Assembly (NCBI GenBank): GCA_029582165.1
Contig: CM055888.1
Span: forward strand, 12,964,001-13,028,000
Length of the DNA stretch: 64,000 bases
Direction: 5' to 3'
Source: Portulaca oleracea
Lineage: Eukaryota; Streptophyta; Magnoliopsida; Caryophyllales; Portulacaceae
Position numbers and translations under genes: made by a program. Under the pieces are notes generated by a model that saw nothing but the letters and a program-made list of their open reading frames with translations, was not told the origin of the DNA and searched no databases. How positions within the stretch are numbered: the first letter of the stretch is position 1; each line of letters begins with the position of its first letter. Below are positions 50,201-61,586 of this stretch, in pieces.

Positions 50201-51724
50201 CGTTTTCTCTTTTTTCTTTTTTCACTTCCAGATAAATACTTTCTAGGCAACATTGTTTAGAAAAATGCAAAAAAAAAAAAAGAGAAAATGAAACAATAGC
50301 ACCTTGAATCCTTTGCACAAGAAGCTGTAGCAGTAGCCAGACAGCAACGGCGGATCAAAATACTCAACGCCACATCAAATCTATCACCAATTTAACAATA
50401 TTGAATTAACTAATTAGCAAAAAAGCTAAAGTCAAATATTAAATTAACTAATTAGCCTACAATTATGGATAATATAATAAAATTTTATTTCCCTTTTTCT
50501 TGTGGTTCCCTCAAATGATTGTGGATTTAATAGATGACACAAGCTGACCAAACTCTACTAAATCAACATAATCAACAAGAAACTCTACTAAATGAAATAT
50601 ATTACCACAATGAAATTATATTATCAAATTCAATAGAAATGATTATCACATCAACAATAACTAATTAATTTTTGGTTTCTTGCCACACCCAAAAAGTACG
50701 TAACAAATTATACATATAATTATATTATATGTCCTTAAAACATATACCACTATGAAAATTATGAAATGAAATTGATTCTCTAATTCCACACAATACCAAT
50801 AAATGGGTGTCATGTTTGATTGATTCACCTTTTTTTTTTATGTCATCAATCATCATCATCATCTATCATCTAACATCATCATGGTACAATTCTCAAACAA
50901 TAACTAATTAATCCTAATGCTAGTATGCTACTGCCAGTGCCCTAACATGCACCTCAAAGATAGGGAAAAAAAGGTAAATGCCCAGAATTCCAGAAACGAA
51001 GTTAACAAACTGGAAACCACCCACCGAAAATATCAAGCAGCAAGGACAAGGAAATTGTGAGACATAAAGATCACAGTTAACAATCTGCTTGAGAAGCGAT
51101 ACTAACCCGAGTCCGCCGCCATCGAACGGTTGTTGGTTGAGACCACGATCGGCCACAAAAGATCAGAATCGCACCGTCCTTCACACCGTGGGCGATCGTC
51201 ATAAACCCCAATGACAATTACCAAAACTAAATTGGGAAAAAGATGAAGCCTTGAGCAGTTGGGATTTGGGGTTTAGGGTCGAGATTACAAACTCAATGTG
51301 ATTATTATTCAACAGCAGGGGAATTTGCTTAATATAACAAGAAAAACTTACCGTTGCCCATTGATTTGAGACACCATGACTGAGGGTGAGGGAGAGAAGG
51401 CGAGCTCGGTCGTCGAGAGGAGGACGGCTGAAAGGACGTGACCAGAGAACTGAGAGAAGGGGAGCTCGGTGGTCGAGAGGAGGATGAAGACTGAAGAGAC
51501 GTGATGCTGATTGAATGACGGAATCGTCTTTCCCGTTGGATTTGAGGCCCTTCAGTGTATGTGCTTTGTCCAGGGAGTTGGGCCTTATTATTTGGGCCTA
51601 TTACTACTTCTATAGGTTCATGATATTATATTGCAGTTTGGGGCCCTAAAATTTAACCAGCTTTTATTTAACACATTGGGCCTTGGGCGGTCGCCCCTTG
51701 GGCCTACCCCCAGGGCCGGGCCTG
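47222..51724 (-). mobile_element. Complete hAT element (4.5 kb) with transposase gene
   Basis: Inverted ends CAGGCCCGTTCCTG (47222) and CCAGGGCCGGGCCTG (to 51724) are flanked by an exact 8-bp duplication tatattct (47214-47221, 51725-51732). The transposase gene fills the left half on the minus strand. The right 1.5 kb holds the leader and promoter, including GC-rich leader-like segments at 51110-51180 and 51370-51500. Structurally complete, though the gene has two frameshifts. Confidence 0.92.
47725..50253 (-). pseudogene. hAT transposase, TTF-type/ZMYM1-like, two frameshifts
   Basis: Transposases of this group cut and paste the element by binding its ends. From the Met at 50253 there is a basic start (MLPRKYLSGSEKRKKRKRDE) and a run of four-residue repeats (NDVPNELSNDISNEVPNDIP). 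A frameshift near 49985 leads into a 592-codon frame (49969-48191). It has a TTF-type zinc finger ([11 protein letters not shown] to [12 protein letters not shown]) and a DUF4371-like region, with catalytic-type motifs [31 protein letters not shown] and [13 protein letters not shown] second frameshift near 48200 leads to the hAT dimerisation tail (VASAERSFSKLKLIKTYLRS, LAILSIEKDF). Each break looks like a single indel, so inactivation is recent, or they are sequence errors. Confidence 0.9.
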
Positions 51725-51787
51725 TATATTCTGATAATCATTGTGTCACGAAGGAATTCCCCCCCCCCCCCACCCCCAAATATTGTA

Positions 51788-52021
51788 CTACCTTCGTTCT
51801 TTTTTATCTGTTATTTACGGTTTTCATTGTCAATTTTTAATTAATAATTTTTAATATAAAATTTTTATAAAAAAATAATATTATACTTTTTGAATAGTAT
51901 TTTTTATTACGAATCTAATGATACCAATTTTGTATGATAAATAATTATATAAATTAAGATATTAACAGTTAAAGTTTTTAACACAATTTTCTAATCGACA
52001 GATAAAAAGAAATGGAGGGAG
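51788..52021. mobile_element. Stowaway-like MITE (234 bp)
   Basis: CTACCTTCGTTCTTTTTTATC and GATAAAAAGAAATGGAGGGAG are inverted ends flanked by TA. It belongs to the same subfamily as 56426-56662, sharing the body around ACAATTTTCTAA. Confidence 0.8.
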
Positions 52022-52023
52022 TA

Positions 52024-52450
52024 ATATCTTATTGCCGTATGTCCCAATATTCCAAATTCAGTTTTGCAGATAGGAGCCTTTTTGACAACCCCCACCACCC
52101 AACACACAATGTTCTGTTCTTGGAAAAAATACAAATGGTTAAGTATGCATGTCTCACTTTGCCAATTGGCAAACACCCCAAATAGTATTGCCTCATCACT
52201 TCGAAAAATGTGAAGAAATCAATGCACCATAAAAATTATTATTAATTTAAAAATTATTTATTAAGATTTATGTGAAATATAGTTAGCGGTTAGTAAAGAA
52301 GTTAGATTGTTAAAACTAACTTCGAGCTAAAGCTCCTTACCTTCATCTATCATACTTTGTTCGCCTCAGTATTCGTGTGTGTCCTCGTATTCATTCATTT
52401 TGAGTAATCAATAATATTGAATCTCTTTCTTCCTGTTGTTATCTAAACTT
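52024..52450 (+). other. Possible copia 5' LTR remnant
   Basis: The sequence just before the PBS-like TGATATCAGAACTC at 52455 ends ..AACTTCACA as LTRs do. The LTR start was not found, and the left part has no recognisable content. Confidence 0.35.
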
Positions 52451-52599
52451 CACATGATATCAGAACTCATAGATTAAGATTCTAGCTCTTTTCATTTCTC
52501 TGTTTTTGTGATATTATGGAGAATCATTCTTTGATTTTGTTATAAGCCTTTGTTTCTTGTGAATCTTTCTTTTGAAAATTCATCTAGTTCTCTATTGCT

Positions 52600-53040
52600 A
52601 TGGTTGATAGCAATTCTACTAGTGATTCAAGGAGAATCAATCCAAACTGATACAATAATGATCCACTTTACTTATAGCTTCCAGATTATCCTAGAATTCC
52701 TCTGACCGATATCAAGTTCAATGATGCCAACTTTCATAAATGGAGTAAACCGATTAAGATTGCACTCAAGACGAATGTGAAACTCAATTTCATTGATGGA
52801 AAGTGTCCAAAACCAACAAAAGATTCAACAACTTATTTGCAATGGATTAAAGTGGACAACATGGTTGTAAGTTGGCTTCTTAATGTCGTGATTCCTTACT
52901 TATCTGATGCTTTATTGTATGTTTTTTCAGTTAAAAGTTTGAGGAATGAACTGATAGAAAGATTTGGTCAGTCAAATGGTCCTCTATATAGTTTATCACA
53001 ATATTCAGATTTTAAGAAAATGAAATATTTTTATTAATAA
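52600..53040 (+). pseudogene. Ty1/copia gag remnant
   Basis: Plus-strand translation reads YPRIPLTDIKFNDANFHKWS, then LKTNVKLNFIDGKCPKP, LQWIKVDNMVVSWLLNVV and LRNELIERFGQSNGP, the order seen in the copia gag family that begins DPLYLHPSD..LTGDNYNSW. A stop precedes the fragment and another follows KKMKYFY at 53035. A PBS-like site lies about 150 bp upstream. No protease or polymerase follows. Confidence 0.78.
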
Positions 53041-53898
53041 CTAACTAAACAAGATCCACAAGATATATTCTAATTGAATATATATAAATTCTTATGCCAA
53101 AATACAATCTACAATCCAAAGGTTTTACTTTTTCATATATTGATTCATTGTCTTTTTCACACCCGCTATTTCAAACCATAGTATAAGGAAGTGTCTGCCA
53201 TGTAACTTCTTTGAGCAATATCTTCCAATGACATAAAAATTGTTAATGAATGTGTCAAAAAATTTAAAAAGTACATGCTCAAATCCAATATCCCATTTCA
53301 ACTACAAATAATATATGGTATCGTTATAATATTTATGTTGATTTGAGAGTCACATTGAAGGGCTGTTAGAGATGCACAATCCTTTTTTTGCTAAAAAGCA
53401 AGATGGTTAAGATTTATCCCTGAATGGAAGTACTTAATTACGAGAAGTTTTTCCAAAGCAAGTGTTATAAGGTGTTTAATCCTTCTATTATGTGTTACAG
53501 GCTAGTGAAAATCAAATCATCCCCCATATTTACTTCTGTTGACAAGAATGGCATGAATCAAAATCAAGGGCAGACAAAAATCATGAGTACAATGGAAACA
53601 ATGTCCAACACTCAGATCTGTTAAGTCTTAGAAGCAACATTCAACTGCAGTGACCAAATAGGCAAATATCAAGGACTAACCACAACTCTCACAAGCATCG
53701 TTTGTCATTTGACATCATCATTCAAGAGGTGAATGAAATACTCAAATTTTATTTTAATTTTTATTTTTGCAAGATACAAAGAAGAGCTAACAATAATTTT
53801 TATAGTAGTGATTATGAAATTTTTAAGGAGTCAAGTGTCTTGTAATAAAAATCATGAAGGTGCTAAGTTAGATAGGTCTAGTTTGCAAACTAGCATTC
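53041..53898. other. Decayed DNA after the copia gag remnant
   Basis: Possibly degraded copia sequence (short frame 53424-53624), but no domain is recognisable. Confidence 0.3.
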
Positions 53899-53909
53899 TA
53901 AGCTAGATG

Positions 53910-53988
53910 TTGTGGTGGCCAAGGATCAAACCCTTGGTGGGGAGGATAAACCTCCCACCCTCATGCCATTTGAGCTAAAGCTCATTGG
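53910..53988 (-). mobile_element. SINE-like tRNA-derived unit (79 bp)
   Basis: On the minus strand it has an A-box-like TTAGCTCAAATGGCA and, about 35 nt later, a B-box-like GGGTTTGATCC, the polymerase III promoter of tRNA-derived SINEs. It is flanked by an exact 11-bp direct repeat taagctagatg (53899-53909, 53989-53999). It is much shorter than usual plant SINEs and lacks an A or T tail, so it is a head-only or truncated copy. Confidence 0.55.
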
Positions 53989-54320
53989 TAAGCTAGATGC
54001 CGTGAATTGTTGTTTATTGTTGTGTTTTTTTTTTCCCTTGTCCATAACTCCACTATCAAGGAAAAATACATATTAGCACCTTGCTATGTGATTTTGTCCA
54101 GTACAGCTTGCCAAATTCAAAATATATGCCGGCAAAATCTTAAGACAGTGATTTGTGCATGAACTTCATACAATTAGATCTTAAATCAATTCTAATATCA
54201 CCCCCCCCCCCCAAAAAAAACAAATGTAATTCCAAAATCTCACTTTCAAAGTGGTAAGAAAAGTCCAAAAATCTTAAATATCCATTGGCCACTTCTAAGA
54301 TCACAACATTAAAAAACTTG

Positions 54321-54630
54321 AGGCCTTGTTCTTTTGTGCGGAAAATTGGGTGTGAAGTGTGATCAATGGTATGGAATGACAATGTTGTGAAAAGTGTGGT
54401 ATGATTTGGTAAAATATGGTAAACTTTGTGGTAAGAATAATTAATGTGGTAGGTGAGTAGAAAGAATGTAAAAAAGTAGGGGAGAAAAGTGAGGAGAGAT
54501 AAAAGTGAGGAAAGAGAAAGTTATGATTGTTGTGGTAAAGTGTGGAATGATATGGTACGGTATGTAAAGATTGTGGTAAGTGTAGAAAAATATAGTAGAT
54601 AGGTGTGGAACCGCACAAAAGAACAACACG
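54321..54630. mobile_element. MITE with CTTGTTCTTTTGTGCGG ends
   Basis: Left CTTGTTCTTTTGTGCGG and right CCGCACAAAAGAACAACACG are inverted. The interior is rich in GTGTGGTA/TGGTAAAG motifs. It belongs to the same group as 56768-57026, 61587-61881 and 62260-62514. The target duplication is not clear here. Confidence 0.65.
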
Positions 54631-54988
54631 ATTAGAACTCCTCCCCCCCCCCCCCCCAAAAAAAAACCTTTAAATCCCAAAATCAATTTTAAGAAAAGTT
54701 CAAAATTTGTCCCGCACTTATTATAAATGGATAGAATCTGAAATCCTACTCAAATTCAACCAGAAATTTTGAATTTTGAACACGATATTTTGGCCCAATT
54801 AAAATTGAAAATAACCAAACCCCAAAAAGTTGCAAATTAGCAGGTCTAATTCGAACCCAAATCGTCCGACTTGTTGGCTTAAGCCGTTAAAAATAATACT
54901 TTTGCATCTCATATTATTTTTCTATTATAATAATCTTTATAATTTTGTACATTGTGGGGTTGTTCTTTAAGGGTATAGAATTAAGTTA

Positions 54989-55367
54989 TGGTGTGTTTGG
55001 TTCCATGAGTTTCCTGGGATAGTTAGTCAACTTTCCTAAAGTTAACTAACTTTTCCATGTTTGGGAGTAAAATATGTTGGGAAAATTTTTAACTGTGACC
55101 CACAATTTCCCTATGAATCACATGGTAAAAACTTTCCCAAGGGGGGTATGAGAAAGTTTCTTTCCCATTGGAAAGAAAAATTATTTATAACTCAACTTCC
55201 CAAAATGCCTCTGAAAAAATATTTATAAATTAATATATAAGGAGAGTTTAGACATTTCAAATAAATTTTCCTACAAACTTTAGCATGTTAGTCAAACACT
55301 GTAAAATATTTTTTGCGGTAAAAACTTTCCTGGAAAAAAGTTTCCTGGGAAAGAACTAAACGCACCC
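54989..55367. mobile_element. Tourist-like MITE inside another MITE copy
   Basis: Ends TGGTGTGTTTGGTTCC and GAACTAAACGCACCC are flanked by TTA (54986-54988, 55368-55370). The surrounding sequence (TTCTTTAAGGGTATAGAATTAAG before, GGTAAAGTAAGATTATG after) matches the MITE around 55671-56400, so it inserted into a copy of that element. Confidence 0.72.
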
Positions 55368-55684
55368 TTAGGTAAAGTAAGATTATGTTAAGTTAGGAAA
55401 TTTAGGTAAGGAAAGTAGTGAAAATAGGTAAATGTTACATCATCTCTTTCTTTTTTATTTTTAAATAAATTCTGTGAGTTGAATAAAGAATTTTAAATAT
55501 AACTTATCTAAAAGTAAGTCTTGTTCTTTTGGATGGTAAGGTAAGGTAATGTTAGATTATGTTAGGTTAGGCTAGAATAATCTTACCAAATTAAAGAACA
55601 TGGCTTATCTCATTTAATAATTATCATACAGTATAAAGAGATGTTATATTTACTCTTTTAGGCCTTGTTCTTTAGAATGTTAGT

Positions 55685-56337
55685 AGAGCTGGCTAATAGG
55701 TCAGATCGAGTCGAGTTCGTGTTCGTGTCAAACTTAAACGGGTTCAAAATCCTCAGACCTGAACCTAATCCATTTATTAAACGGGTTGGAAATTGAAACC
55801 GTTTACCGTTTAAATTTTAAGCGGGTTGACCTTATTTTGACCTATTTATCCATTTAAGTAAATGTGTTCCAATATGTTATCAATTTACCCATTTACTCAT
55901 TTATGCAAAACAACTCATTATGGGATCGAAATAATGACATATTATACTCAATAATTTGTGTGGTAATATAATTCGAGTTATATATAATGAGATGTCTTTT
56001 AATTCATAGTCAAAGATAAATATAAGTTAAAATTACAAGTCCTACATATATTTTAAAGAGTATTAACGATAACTTTCACTTAAGTTTATTGATAAACGGT
56101 ATAATTGGCTAACAATTATCGAGCAAATGACTTGACCCATTTAACATGCCTAATTAAACGGGTTAAGTAGGTGTTTTTTCGTGTCGAAAATCCTGACCTA
56201 AACCTAACCCATTTAATTAAATGAGTTTACTGTGTCAACCCATTTAATTAAACGGGTTGGAAATTTCTACTTAAACCCGCTTAATATCGTGTTCGGTTCA
56301 GGTCGGTAATCGTGTCGGATCAGCTTTCCCCGCTCTA
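55685..56337. mobile_element. Non-autonomous hAT element (653 bp)
   Basis: Inverted ends TAGAGCTGGC and CCCCGCTCTA are flanked by aatgttag and agtgttag (7 of 8 bases). Subterminal repeats such as AAACGGGTT and CCCATTTAATTAAA occur in both orientations. It splits a MITE beginning CCTTGTTCTTTAGAATG. Confidence 0.82.
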
Positions 56338-56425
56338 AGTGTTAGAATTAAGTTAGGTAAACTAAGATTGGTAAGGAAATGATATGAAATAATTTATGGT
56401 AGGTAAGATAGTGGTAGAGTAAATA

Positions 56426-56662
56426 CTCCCTCTGTTCTTTCTTATTTGTCATTTATGGTTTTCAGTGTCAATCTTTAATCAATAATTTCTCATATAAAAT
56501 TTTTGTTAAAAAATATAATATTATACTTTTTTTAATAGTATTTTTCATTATGAATCTAATGACATCAATTTTGTATGATGAATCATTACACAAATTAAGA
56601 TATTTACAGTCAAAGTTTTTAACACAATTTCCTAAATGACAGATAAATACAAATGGAGGGAA
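56426..56662. mobile_element. Stowaway-like MITE (237 bp)
   Basis: CTCCCTCTGTTCTTTCTTATT and ACAGATAAATACAAATGGAGG are inverted ends flanked by TA. Close relative of 51788-52021. Confidence 0.82.
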
Positions 56663-56767
56663 TATATTTTATTATCAAATTCTGAAAATTTTGTGAAAAT
56701 AAAATGACATTTATTTGAGTGTTTCTAAGGGATTCAGATAAGGGAAAGGAAGATAAGGAAAACATAA

Positions 56768-57026
56768 GATCTTGTTCTTTTATACGGTACGGTATGGTGT
56801 AGTACCAACTCACCATACTAGTCAATATTCTTCCACGCTTCACCATACTTTACCACAATCATTACCAATATATCTCATCACTTTTCTCTTCTACTTTTCA
56901 CATTCTCTCTTTTGACTATCACATCAATCATACTTACTGTACCATTCCACACTTTACCACACTTTTCACAATTTTACCATACCGTACCATTTCTACATCT
57001 TACTTACCGCACAAAAGAACATGACA
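56768..57026. mobile_element. Tourist-like MITE with TGTTCTTTTRTRCGG ends
   Basis: Left GATCTTGTTCTTTTATACGG and right CCGCACAAAAGAACATGACA are inverted and flanked by TAA (56765-56767, 57027-57029). The interior is made of ACTTTACCACA/TACCATAC-type repeats. Confidence 0.7.
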
Positions 57027-57029
57027 TAA

Positions 57030-57780
57030 ACCTAATTTACCATTCTAAAGAACATGAACTTACTTTATTATTCTTGAGAACAATGACAATAACAAGTCAA
57101 AATCATTTTGAGCAGTTAAAATGGGAGAATAGAAAACATTTAGAGATCAGCTTAACGTCCAATAATTCTAGTGTAGATGGAGTGGCTATATGGGTAATTT
57201 GCTGGTGGAATTGGAATTGAAGGAGATACATTGCATTTGCATAAGGGGTTCATTTAATTGCATAAGGGGTTCATTCATTACAATTTACAATTATTAAAGT
57301 TTTTGTTTTCTTTGATAATTTGGTACAAAGGGCATTTTATTCAATTGAGCAGGCAATAGCATGTGCCAAGAGCGCTGGAAAATTACTCTGCCAAAAGTTT
57401 GAGGGGTATTACAAAATTTAAACAAGACAAACACCTTGACCTTAGGGCTTTTTTTTCCGATTGTTAATAGTCAAAGGCCAAAAGTTCATAACATATAACA
57501 ACCCGCAAAACACAACAGCAAGCACCACCACTAAAAAGGCGACAATCAATCTGCTAGAAAATACTACAAGGACTTAACAAGCACCATAGTCAAACAAACT
57601 ATTACGTTGCAAATAGAAGCAAGATCAACGAATTTAGCTGTTTGGGTCATCAAGGAATCGCATACCAATATCGTTGCCAATAGTCACCTTCCTTCCTTCC
57701 TTCGTTCTTTTTTTTTTTTTGCCACACCGAACTTTCCTTCGTTTTATATCAACTTCAATGTCATCAAGACTATAATTTCC
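57030..57780. other. Intergenic DNA, nothing recognised
   Basis: The frames here are short and have no domain. A CCTTCCTTCCTTCG plus poly-T run lies near 57690-57720. Confidence 0.35.
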
Positions 57781-58219
57781 ATGACAAGTGTAAGATATAG
57801 GCCCTGTTTGGCAAACAGTTGATAGCTGTTGACTATTGGCTGATTGTTGTTGGCTGTTTGTATTGGCTGATTGTATTGGCTGTTTGGAAAAGTTGTGATT
57901 GATAAAGTTAGCTGATTCTAAAAAAATTTTTTGCTAAAATTCCATTTATACCCTTTATCACTAATATGATAAATATGCATCAAATATTGGGACCAATAAG
58001 CTTTAGGATGGCATATGGTGTAAATTTAGACAACTTTTGGACAAAATGGTCTTTTCCACAATTAGTCAATTCTCCTCAAATTTATTGAAAAATGGCTTAT
58101 TTGGGGCAAATAATTTAATAGAATGGGTTGTTTCACCCTCTAATAGCTCCAAATTTACAATTTCTGATAAGCGAATGAATCGCATTTCTGCGCCATAATA
58201 TCATGACAAGTGTAAGATA
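57781..58219. mobile_element. Truncated MITE between 17-bp direct repeats
   Basis: ATGACAAGTGTAAGATA occurs at 57781-57797 and 58203-58219. Just inside the left copy is TAGGCCCTGTTTGGCAAAC, a Tourist-type end, followed by GCTGTTGACTATTGGCTGA. The right side has no matching inverted end. Confidence 0.45.
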
Positions 58220-59350
58220 GCCTGCATAAACACATGAGGGTAGCTTTGTACAAGCTCACACCTATATCAATAGGTCTCGTCAGTAACTGTAATATGTGGG
58301 TCATTTATTCAGGATTGCGACATTAGACATAGATTCGATGTTTCACTTTAATTAATGTTGTTTTGAATTTTAAACTCTGATTTCATGTTAATTATCATTT
58401 TTTAAATTATTTAGTCAAACTTTAAAATCTTGATCATAAAATTTTCAATATATATAATAAATTGTTATATAAAATTACTATAATTATATTCAAAACGAAT
58501 AACAAGTGAAAATCAAAATAATGACAATTAATATGAAATAAAGAGAGTATTTATAATTTTTTAATATGAATGCAAAACAATTTAATAAAAAATTTGGTGA
58601 AAAAAACAATAGAAATTTGATGAACACAATGGAATTCTAGTCCCACCTTTCTAGTGGAATTTTAATATTTTATTTTAAACTTGCTATTATAATAAAATTT
58701 TTTAATTATTTAAACATTTTTACTAAGTTATTTTAGAATAATATAATACTAATTGAGTAATTGATCTTACAATAGTATTATAAATAAAAAATTAATAATT
58801 GTTTATTTGAACCTGAAATACATCCCACGCAAAATATACCAACTCGTATTAAATTCTACAATTCATCCTTCCGAATTGGATTTCTATCCAAGCCCTTTCT
58901 TTAATCAATTACAAGTTTGAACCATAATATTCAAAGGAAATGGCAAAACAATTGCTTATACCTTCAAAATATTGGGAAAGAATATCATTTTTTTTTAGTT
59001 ACAAAGTTACGAAAAGTTACGCTTGTAATATCACCATCATCAACATCAAGTTATTTTCAGACGAGCTTAACTCGATGACATATGATTAAAAAAAAAAGTA
59101 GAAATTAAAGTTTACGTCATCCTTAACAAAATGGTAACTTAGGATTATTTTTTCCAATACCCAAATAAGATTTTTTTTTCCCCAATTTTCCAATATTCAA
59201 AACTTTCAAACAAAGGTAAATAATCAACAGAACACAGAAAAGTTAGCCATTCACAGATCCACAGCTAAGAAAAATTGCAGAACAATACAGACAAAAATAT
59301 AAAAATAAAATAAGAGCAACCACGAACAAACAAATAAAATTGAAATCCCA
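58220..59350. other. AT-rich intergenic DNA with a decayed Stowaway copy
   Basis: 58365-58558 resembles the Stowaway body of 29029-29285 but its ends have decayed. No gene is supported. Confidence 0.4.
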
Positions 59351-59610
59351 GAAGTAGAGGAACGACGAATGTAATTGAACCTGAGTCTTGGATTCATTCA
59401 TGAAGAGAAAAAGGAGGAGAAATTTACAACTCAGATCTATCTATCTCTCCCACTTTTCCCCCTCAAACAGTCAAGCCATGCCCATGGCTGCCCATAACAC
59501 CCACAATCCAGAAAACAGCTCTCCCCAAAACTGGGCAATTCCAAAAACAGAAAAAAAAAAAGAGAGTAGAAGTTTCCAGAATGTACAGTTGGGTTGAAGA
59601 GAAGAGAGAT

Positions 59611-59814
59611 CTAGAAGCGGAGGCGTCGGAGGAGGTGAGCGAAGAAACGGGAGAAGGCGAAGCGTACGCGAGGGTAAGCGCGTAGAGCGTACGAAGACGT
59701 CTGATGAAAAGCGTCTTCAACGGTTTCAACGAACAGGTTGAGGCTCCGAATGGGAGGGATGTATAGGGTTAATGGCACAGCTGAGAATGCCACCGCCAAA
59801 AACAACTGCAGCAT
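59611..59814 (-). CDS. Small conserved-looking plant protein, 67 residues
   Basis: The frame starts MLQLFLAVAFSAVPLTLYIP (hydrophobic, a signal peptide or membrane segment at about 1-20) and continues PPIRSLNLFVETVEDAFHQT, ending in an Arg-rich tail (YALRAYPRVRFAFSRFFAHLLRR). An in-frame stop lies two codons before the Met, which fixes the start. On the minus strand a TATA box (TATAAAT, 60107-60101) lies about 290 nt upstream, and a long 3' UTR-like region follows. I recall similar short proteins in other plants annotated only as uncharacterised membrane proteins; the function is unknown. Overlapping longer frames on both strands are rejected. Confidence 0.6.
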   Translation of the reverse strand: MLQLFLAVAFSAVPLTLYIPPIRSLNLFVETVEDAFHQTSSYALRAYPRVRFAFSRFFAHLLRRLRF

Positions 59815-60100
59815 TCTTCACTTTCTGCGTCTTCTTCTTCGATACTTTTTCTATGAATCTGCGTTTTATCCAGAGAAGCTTTGTGATGGTGGCCGGTGTA
59901 TTCCAATGGATGTCCGTGATAATAGCCGGCGGAGCTTTTGCCGTCGTCAATGGAGGATAGAGAGAGAAAGGGCTGGATGGATGGATGGATTGATTTTGAA
60001 TTGATATTTGGTCGGCTGTGAATTTTGGGTCTTTTTTTTTTTTTGTTTTTGTTTTGGTTTTTGATATTTGAGTTGGGAAAGGATGGAAAGTGGAGATGGA

Positions 60101-60107
60101 ATTTATA
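60101..60107 (-). promoter_or_regulatory. TATA box of the small-protein gene
   Basis: On the minus strand CACTATAAATTCC sits in a suitable place upstream of a pyrimidine-rich leader and the ATG at 59814. Confidence 0.5.
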
Positions 60108-60286
60108 GTGGGTGGGACACTCGGGGGTTTTTGGTTGGCTTCTTCGGATTCTTCTCTGTCTTGGACCACTTCTAAATCTTTTTTGCACTATTTACTTTTT
60201 TAATGCACTTTTATAGCAAGTGTCAACATTATAACGTCCATCAGTAAAATAATCTTATGCATATTCTTCCTTCATTTCATATTACT

Positions 60287-60731
60287 TCCTTTATTTTATA
60301 TTAATTACAATAATTTTAATTTTCACAATTTTTAATGTTACTCTTTAATTGATAATTTCTTACATAACACTATTTTTATCCCAAAATATTTTTTATTTGA
60401 CTAAATTTTGATCGTTAATTATTCAGAAATTATGAGTTAAAATATGAAATTACCTCCAGTAAAAAGATAATTTACTAAAAAATTACAATGGCAATAATTT
60501 TATATTGTGACCAATTATAATTTGAGAGTATCAGCGGTCAAAATTTAGTCAAAAGACAAACATTTTGAGACTGAGGTAGTAATTGCAATATTATACTTTC
60601 ATGATAGTATTTACATTATAAATATAATGGTAGTAATTTTATATAACAACTTATTGTATATATTGAGAAAGTTATGGTCAATTTTTTTAAAAGTTGGTTG
60701 TGCAATTTCTATTATATGAAATAGAAGGAGC
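60287..60731. mobile_element. Stowaway MITE interrupted by a second Stowaway
   Basis: The left end CTTCCTTTATTTTATATTAA and right end ATTATATGAAATAGAAGGAG are degenerate TIRs. The body matches the 29029-29285 family, and it is split at 60370-60579. Removing the insert restores the family motif AATTGCAATATTATACTT. Confidence 0.7.
60370..60579. mobile_element. Inner Stowaway-like MITE (210 bp)
   Basis: CTATTTTTATCCCAAAATATT pairs with CATTTTGAGACTGAGGTAG. Internal arms TTTGACTAAATTTTGATCG and GGTCAAAATTTAGTCAAAAG are inverted, making it almost a full hairpin. The TA flank is intact only on the right. Confidence 0.7.
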
Positions 60732-60744
60732 ATTTGTTGCCTTA

Positions 60745-60988
60745 ACTTTATTTTTTTCCATAATATTTTTCACTTTATAATTCCAATAATACATTAATTA
60801 CTAATTTATCAAATTATTCTTATTAATTACATCTTTTTCTTCCATTTTCCCTTTTTATTCAAATTTCCTTTTTTATTCACAATTTTATTTAATATTTTCA
60901 TATTTCCAATAAGGTAAATTAATGTAGAGTGAAGATTTTTTCTGTCTTGTAAATCATGTATAAAGTGAAAAATAATATGGGAAGGAGG
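60745..60988. mobile_element. Stowaway-like MITE, different subfamily
   Basis: TTCCATAATATTTTTCACTT and AAGTGAAAAATAATATGGGAA are inverted ends. The right side finishes GGAGGGAGTA. The left end is degraded. Confidence 0.6.
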
Positions 60989-60993
60989 GAGTA

Positions 60994-61297
60994 TGTGTCA
61001 AATTTTATCTTGATCATTAGTTTTCTTATTGAACATAACATTATTTTCTAATTTAGTTTCTTTAAAAAAACTAAAATAAATAATTTAAAAAATGTACTTG
61101 TTTACTAGGCTAAAACTTAGAGTTAAAATATTTAATTTTTAACAAATTCATAAAAAAATTTTAATTAATAAAATATATTTTATAATGTTGTATTAAATAA
61201 AAAAATAATAGTGAAGATAAAAATTGACATGTGTATGCAAGGATATAATTTATTTTCATTGTGATGGTTGTCATGTTTGATAACCACTATAAGTTTT
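60994..61297. mobile_element. Truncated copy of the 45745-46114 MITE
   Basis: GTTTGATAACCACTATAAG at the right end and GTGTCAAATTTTATCTTGATC at the left match the arms of that element; the left outer 60 bp are missing. Confidence 0.6.
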
Positions 61298-61586
61298 TCG
61301 ATTATTTTAAACATTGTATACATGTTCTTATGTGAGACGACCTTTCCAAATCTTGTTTGAACGAAATTTTGGAGTGTGCTTATTTTGGTAAATATCAATA
61401 ACTATTCCACATAAATTGGCACATTTCTAGCTCTTATATCAGAGGTAATCCCCAATAAATTTTATACGACAGAAAGGGGAGACTAAGTTGCTTGGAAGAT
61501 GGGGTGGTTGCCACCTCTTTAGTGAGAGATTGTATATATTTTGGGTAGATTTGACCAATTTTTTTGTAAATTTTGATACTTACTTA

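Noticed and set aside
59726..60188. Overlapping minus-strand frames of 139-147 residues and a plus-strand frame of 88
   Set aside because: They cover the leader and promoter of the 67-residue gene, are Lys/Pro/Ser-rich and lack any domain.
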